Of a DNA stretch of 64,000 nt, positions 58,688-64,000 are shown one piece after another. Where the stretch lies: assembly GCF_000284595.1 (NCBI RefSeq), contig NC_017671.1, forward strand, positions 2,389,001-2,453,000, in the 5' to 3' direction. Both the position numbers and the translations under genes were made by a program. Each line of letters opens with the position of its first letter. Position 1 is the first letter of the stretch. Below the pieces are notes generated by a model that had not been told where the DNA came from, searched no databases, and was given only the letters and a program-made list of their open reading frames with translations. This stretch comes from Stenotrophomonas maltophilia D457. Its GTDB lineage: Bacteria; Pseudomonadota; Gammaproteobacteria; Xanthomonadales; Xanthomonadaceae.

Positions 58688-61333
58688 CTACAGCGCCAGT
58701 TCCCTGGCAAGGAACGGCGCCGTCCTGCTGCCCTTGGCGCGGGCCACCTGGCGTGGCGTACCCTTCGCCACGATGGTTCCACCTGCGCCGCCTGCGCCCG
58801 GGCCGACGTCAATCACCCAGTCGGCCTGTGCGACAGAACGCATGTCGTGCTCGATCATCACCACGGTGTTTCCCGCGTCCACCAGCCGCTGCAACTGCAC
58901 CAGCAGCCTGTCTGCGTCCAACGCATGCAGGCCGGTGGTGGGTTCGTCCAGTACATAGAGCGTGCGGCCGCGTTGGCTGCGCTGCAGCTCGGTCGCCAGC
59001 TTGATGCGCTGCGCCTCGCCCCCTGAAAGCTCCGTGGCCGGCTGACCGAGCCTGAGATAGCCCAGGCCGATCTCCTGCAGCAGCTGCAGCGGCCGCGCGA
59101 TGGCTTCCTCACCGGCGAAGAATGCCTGTGCCTGGTCGACCGTCATCTGCAGGACTTCGGCAATGTTGCGGCCGTTCCACAACACCTTCAGCGTGGCCTC
59201 GTTGTAGCGGGCGCCATGGCAGGCGGGGCATGGCGCATAGACACTGGGCATGAACAGCAGTTCCACGCTGACGAAACCCTCGCCTTCGCAGGTCTCGCAC
59301 CGGCCCTTGGCCACGTTGAACGAAAAGCGGCCGGCGTCAAAGCGGCGGCGTCGCGCGTCGGGGGTCGCGGCGAACAGCTTGCGCACGTGATCGAACAGGC
59401 CGGTATAGGTGGCCAGGTTGGAGCGTGGCGTGCGGCCGATCGGTTTCTGGTCCACCTGCACCACGCGCTGGATGGCGTCCACGGCTCCGGCAAGCTGGCC
59501 CCGCGTCGCTTCGATCACGGTTGGCCCGTCCTCGGGCGTGCTGTCGGCGCTGTCGTCTACGGGCTCGTGCCCTAGGTGCAGCAGCATCAGCTCGGGCAGT
59601 GCCTGCGCCATCAGGCTGGACTTGCCCGATCCGGAAATGCCGGTCACTGCGGTCAGCACTCCCAGCGGCAGCTGCGCGTCCACGCCCTGCAGGTTGTGGC
59701 GGTGGATGCCCTTCAGCTCCAGCCAGCGGTCGGCGCTGCGTTGCCGGCTGGCAGGCGCAGGCACCTGGTCGAACAGGTACCGCGCGGTGCGCGAGTCCTC
59801 GATGCGGCGCAGGCCGTCGGGCTCGCCACTGTAGAGAACGCGCCCGCCGTGCTCGCCCGCTTGCGGTCCCACGTCCACCAGCCACTGTGCACGTCGCATC
59901 AGGTCCAGATCGTGTTCAACGACGAACACCGAGTTGCCGCCATCGCGCAGCCGGTCCAGCGCGTCGTACAGCGCCTGGCTGTCGGCCGGATGCAGGCCGG
60001 CCGAGGGCTCATCGAGCACGTACAGCACACCAAACAGCAACGAGCTGAGCTGTGTGGCCAGCCGCAGGCGCTGCAGTTCGCCGGCCGACAGCGTGGGCGT
60101 GGCGCGATCCAGCGAGAGATACCCCAGGCCCAGCTCGCGCAGCTGCCGTACCCGCGCCATGACCCCACCCGCCAGTCGCTGCGCGGCCAGGCGTTTCTCC
60201 TCCGACAGGGCCGAGGTCAGCCGCACATCGGGCGCGCCTTCGTGGGTCGCGTGGCCAGAGGCTGCCCGCTTGGCGCGATCGCGGGGCGTCGCACTCCTGC
60301 CGGTGCGTGCGCCGTGGCTGTGTGCACTGAAGTCGCCCTGCGCGATGGGCTCGAGCAGCCCGGCCAGTTGATCCAGCGGCAGCCGCATGAACTCGCCGAT
60401 GTCCACGCCGGCGAAGGTGACCGAAAGCGCTTCGGGCTTCAGTCGCTTGCCCTTGCAGGCGGGGCACAGCTTGCCTTCCATGTAGCGCGAGACACGCTTG
60501 CGCATCAGCGCGCTCTGGGTGTTGGCGAAGGTGTGCAGCACGTAGCGGCGGGCGCCGGTGTAGGTGCCCATGTAACTGGGCTCCAGCTTGCGCTTGAGTG
60601 CGGCACGCGTCTCGGCAGGCGTGAAGCCGGCATAGACGGGCACGGTCGGCGTGTCCTCGGTGAACAGGATCCACTCCCGGTCCTTCTTCGGCAGCTTCTT
60701 CCACGGCACGTCGATGTCGTAGCCCAGCGTGACCAGGATGTCGCGCAGGTTCTGGCCATGCCAGGCCGGCGGCCAGGAGGCGATGGCGCGCTCGCGGATG
60801 CTCAGCGACGGGTCCGGCACCATCAGCGCTTCGGTCACTTCGTAGACGTGGCCCAACCCATGGCAGGTGCTGCAGGCCCCCTGCGGCGTATTGGGCGAGA
60901 AGTCCTCGGCGTACAGCATGGGCTGGTGGGCCGGGTACGCGCCTGCACGCGAATACATCATGCGTACCAGGCTGGACAGCGTGGTCACGCTGCCCACCGA
61001 TGAACGTGCGTTGCTGGCACCGCGCTGCTGCTGCAGGGCCACCGCCGGCGGCAGGCCGTCGATGGCATCCACGTCGGGCACGCCCGCTTGGTCGATCAGG
61101 CGGCGCGCATACGGTGCGACGGATTCGAAGTAGCGCCGCTGGGCCTCGGCGAAGACCGTGCCGAACGCCAGCGAGGATTTGCCCGAACCCGATACCCCGG
61201 AGAACACCACCAGCGCATTGCGTGGAATGGAGACGTCGACGTTCTTCAGGTTGTGCTCGCGTGCGCCGCGGACCTCGATGCAGCCGCTGGCCGCGGCTGC
61301 GCATGACGACTCGCCAAAGGGGGTGTTGGACAT
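58688..61333 (-). CDS. uvrA2: Class II UvrA paralogue (excinuclease ABC subunit A-like)
   Basis: An 881-aa UvrA-type tandem ABC ATPase with Walker A GVSGSGKSSLAFGTVFAE and GISGSGKSSLMAQALPE, and ABC signatures TLSAGELQRLRLATQLS and ELSGGEAQRIKLATELQ. Zinc-binding cysteines lie in CSTCHGLGHVYEVTE and CETCEGEGFVSVELLFMPS. It lacks the UvrB-binding insertion length of standard UvrA (about 940 aa) and carries a basic low-complexity insert near residue 370 (HSHGARTGRSATPRDRAKRA). Class II UvrAs are linked to tolerance of DNA-binding drugs. It stands alone. Confidence 0.9.
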   Translation of the reverse strand: MSNTPFGESSCAAAASGCIEVRGAREHNLKNVDVSIPRNALVVFSGVSGSGKSSLAFGTVFAEAQRRYFESVAPYARRLIDQAGVPDVDAIDGLPPAVALQQQRGASNARSSVGSVTTLSSLVRMMYSRAGAYPAHQPMLYAEDFSPNTPQGACSTCHGLGHVYEVTEALMVPDPSLSIRERAIASWPPAWHGQNLRDILVTLGYDIDVPWKKLPKKDREWILFTEDTPTVPVYAGFTPAETRAALKRKLEPSYMGTYTGARRYVLHTFANTQSALMRKRVSRYMEGKLCPACKGKRLKPEALSVTFAGVDIGEFMRLPLDQLAGLLEPIAQGDFSAHSHGARTGRSATPRDRAKRAASGHATHEGAPDVRLTSALSEEKRLAAQRLAGGVMARVRQLRELGLGYLSLDRATPTLSAGELQRLRLATQLSSLLFGVLYVLDEPSAGLHPADSQALYDALDRLRDGGNSVFVVEHDLDLMRRAQWLVDVGPQAGEHGGRVLYSGEPDGLRRIEDSRTARYLFDQVPAPASRQRSADRWLELKGIHRHNLQGVDAQLPLGVLTAVTGISGSGKSSLMAQALPELMLLHLGHEPVDDSADSTPEDGPTVIEATRGQLAGAVDAIQRVVQVDQKPIGRTPRSNLATYTGLFDHVRKLFAATPDARRRRFDAGRFSFNVAKGRCETCEGEGFVSVELLFMPSVYAPCPACHGARYNEATLKVLWNGRNIAEVLQMTVDQAQAFFAGEEAIARPLQLLQEIGLGYLRLGQPATELSGGEAQRIKLATELQRSQRGRTLYVLDEPTTGLHALDADRLLVQLQRLVDAGNTVVMIEHDMRSVAQADWVIDVGPGAGGAGGTIVAKGTPRQVARAKGSRTAPFLARELAL

Positions 61334-61491
61334 CTTCGCGATCCTGCTGCCAATCAGTGGAATACGTGCATGCGCACACGGGCGGTTATTGTCGCTGTTG
61401 CAGGGTGAATGGAGTGAGGGGATGTGTGATTGCGTGCAGCGTCGGAACACCAGGTGACCGACGCCAACCGCGCTACGCGGCTGATTGTTAA

Positions 61492-62282
<791 letters not shown>

Positions 62283-62303
62283 GGTCACCGCTGCGGCGGC
62301 GGC

Positions 62304-63797
62304 CTACAGCGCCGCCGGTGTGAGGCCCTGCCTGGCGGGGCCCTCCAGCAGGGCCCCGGTGGCGGAAAAGCGGCTGCCGTGGCACGGGCAGTCCCATGTG
62401 CGTTCATGGCCATTCCATTGGACGACGCACTTGAGGTGCGGGCACAGCGCCGACATTGCGTGCAGCTGGCCGTCATCATCGCGGTAGATCGCGGTGCGCT
62501 GTCCGCCCACGTCCAGCAGCGCACCGCACCCGCGGCCCAGCTCACTGGGAGCGCGCGACGGCGCGGTTCCAAGGCGATCGCCCACCATATGTCGCGCAAC
62601 CGTGGCGTTGGTGCGGGCCCAGCCTGCAGCCGAGCGCAGCGGAGTAAAGCGCATGGGGCTGAGCAGCTGCTCGATCTCGCTGGTCGTTCCCGTGATTCCC
62701 TCCGTGATCGCGCGCGCGGCCACGCCCGCCCAGGTCAATCCGTCCGGCCCATAGCCGGTAGCGACCCATACATTGTCGTGCGCGCTGCTGCCGATGTAGG
62801 GCAGCTGATCCGCGGCCCGGAACTGCTGCGCGGACCAGCACAGCGGCTCGCCCTGCACGCTGAAGTTGCGACGCGCGTCGGCGACCAGATGCTGGGCCGG
62901 ATCCATCGCCGGGGTTTCGCCAGTGCGATGTGTCTCACCGACCAGCACCAGCCAGTCGCGGCCATCAGCGCCATGCACCCCGCGCAGCGAGCGGTGCCGG
63001 TCGGCGATCCAGTGAATGCCTGCCGCTGGCGGATTGGCCACCGGTACCGCTACGCCGTATTCGCGGTACACCTCCATCTCGGCCTGCACCAGGTTGAATC
63101 CTGCTGGCGAGTGGGTGGCCAGCACAAAGTGCCTGGCATGGATGCGGGCACCAGGGGCCGTCGCCACTCCGGCTGAAGCCTCGATGCGGGTGATCCGGGT
63201 CCAGTCGTGGATGCGCACGCGGCCCACCAGATGACGGGCCAGTTCCCTGCAGAACGCCGCCGGATGCAACTGCGTCTGGTCGGGAACGCGGAAAGCGTGG
63301 GCCAAGGTGAACGGCAGCCCGGATTGGCGGTGCTCGCAATGCAGGCCAACGCGTTGGTAGGCCTGCAGCTCGCGTTCGAACTGCGCCGTGGCCTCGCGCG
63401 AACGCTCCTGCACGCCGTACTGCATGGCCACGCGCTCGAAGCCACAGTGCAGATCGTAGCGGTGAACCAGTGTTTCGATGGAACGCACCGCGTGTTGCCG
63501 CCACTGCACGACACGACGTGCCGTGTCACCGCCCCAACGCGCGATCAGGTCTGCCAGCCGGGACACGGGAGCGTAAAGATTGCCGGTTGACATCACCGTG
63601 TTGCGTCCGCCGATGGGGCCGGCATCCACCACTACCACATCCAGGCCGCTGTCGGCCAAGCGGGCGGCGGTCAACAGGCCCGTCATGCCTGCACCGACCA
63701 CGAGCACGTCCGCGCGCGTGGTCCCGGCGAGCGGGCGGAAGCCGTGCGGATCGGAATCAGCTGACCATAAGCTGGCGCGCGGGGACGGGTCGGCCAT
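62304..63797 (-). CDS. FAD-dependent oxidoreductase with C-terminal Rieske domain
   Basis: A 497-aa protein. The N-terminal DAO-type FAD domain has ADVLVVGAGMTGLLTAARLADSG and STGNLYAPVSRLADL. The C-terminal Rieske 2Fe-2S domain (about 415-490) has ALCPHLKCVVQWNGHERTWDCPCHGSRF, with both CxH and CxxH ligand pairs. Such fusions are known (YhfW-like); the substrate is unknown. No signal peptide, so cytoplasmic. Confidence 0.9.
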   Translation of the reverse strand: MADPSPRASLWSADSDPHGFRPLAGTTRADVLVVGAGMTGLLTAARLADSGLDVVVVDAGPIGGRNTVMSTGNLYAPVSRLADLIARWGGDTARRVVQWRQHAVRSIETLVHRYDLHCGFERVAMQYGVQERSREATAQFERELQAYQRVGLHCEHRQSGLPFTLAHAFRVPDQTQLHPAAFCRELARHLVGRVRIHDWTRITRIEASAGVATAPGARIHARHFVLATHSPAGFNLVQAEMEVYREYGVAVPVANPPAAGIHWIADRHRSLRGVHGADGRDWLVLVGETHRTGETPAMDPAQHLVADARRNFSVQGEPLCWSAQQFRAADQLPYIGSSAHDNVWVATGYGPDGLTWAGVAARAITEGITGTTSEIEQLLSPMRFTPLRSAAGWARTNATVARHMVGDRLGTAPSRAPSELGRGCGALLDVGGQRTAIYRDDDGQLHAMSALCPHLKCVVQWNGHERTWDCPCHGSRFSATGALLEGPARQGLTPAAL

Positions 63798-64000
63798 GAA
63801 AAGGATCCTTGCAGGTTCATCGGAGAGCCTTCCCTGATACGCCCTGCCGGGTGAAACGACGGTGGCGTGTCCGTGCAGGAAATGCTCACGTGCGTGGCAC
63901 TGCCGCGGTGAGGATCAAGACGGGGTGAGTGCCGCATGGACACGATGCCAGCGTCGCCTGCGCGAACCGCGACCCTCTGCTTGCAGCGTGATTGCTAACG
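63798..64000. other. Right-edge region without a recognised gene
   Basis: About 200 bases upstream of the FAD/Rieske gene contain no convincing ORF or structured element. They presumably include its promoter. Confidence 0.4.

Overview
The window is high-GC gammaproteobacterial chromosome, most likely Stenotrophomonas (Xanthomonadaceae). The reasons are the gene set (BphP phytochrome operon, ECF sigma/ChrR lipid operon, PaoABC operon), a dif-like XerC/XerD site of the xanthomonad type, and a filamentous (inovirus) prophage integrated at that site. The genus call is an inference; there is no rRNA or other definitive marker.

Layout. 1-4.6 kb: right part of a Tn3-family transposon (tyrosine recombinase plus tnpA) that has inserted into, and cut short, a BvgS-like periplasmic sensor whose NarL-type response regulator survives (4.6-6.2 kb). 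6.4-9.9 kb: a large SF1 helicase. 10.2-20.4 kb: a lipid-remodelling operon on the minus strand (desaturase, flavoprotein, DUF1365, two cyclopropane-synthase-like methyltransferases, DUF2878, DUF1295, lipocalin) diverging from an ECF sigma/ChrR pair, which resembles the singlet-oxygen response known in Rhodobacter. 20.4-26.6 kb: a translationally coupled bacteriophytochrome / response regulator / hybrid kinase module, then a small Cys-rich protein and TspO. 26.6-30.6 kb: AsmA-like protein, GNAT acetyltransferase and a histidine kinase.

30.7-37.7 kb: an apparently complete inovirus prophage of about 6.9 kb (repressor, Rep, ssDNA-binding protein, coat proteins, pIII-like adsorption protein, pVI, Zot) between a hybrid att site and a dif site. 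The attachment site lies inside the repressor gene, so integration should change the repressor C-terminus. 37.7-39.5 kb: relics of a second inovirus in inverted orientation, with a two-gene Pycsar anti-phage cassette (PycTM and PycC) where the accessory gene downstream of zot would be. 39.5-44.9 kb: a Ser/Thr kinase, a frameshifted membrane protein, a PLDc_N/TPR protein, and a GHKL ATPase fused to a predicted PD-(D/E)XK nuclease. 45.1-46.7 kb: a tRNA-Leu-like gene with a greatly extended anticodon arm and its own promoter and terminator, a hairpin-rich C4/Ash-like prophage leader, a small ORF, and a gene split by an amber codon.

46.7-52.2 kb: PaoABC-type periplasmic aldehyde oxidoreductase with XdhC- and MocA-type maturation proteins. 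52.4-64 kb: ordinary chromosome with a membrane protein, an NTF2-like protein, a TetR repressor with a perfect palindromic operator next to an exported alpha/beta hydrolase, a GAF histidine kinase, a GlxA-type AraC regulator divergent from an SDR, a class II UvrA paralogue, an iron-permease-like membrane protein, and a FAD/Rieske oxidoreductase. The part most worth attention is 30.7-46.7 kb, a dif-anchored accessory island with nested phages, several candidate defence genes and odd RNAs.
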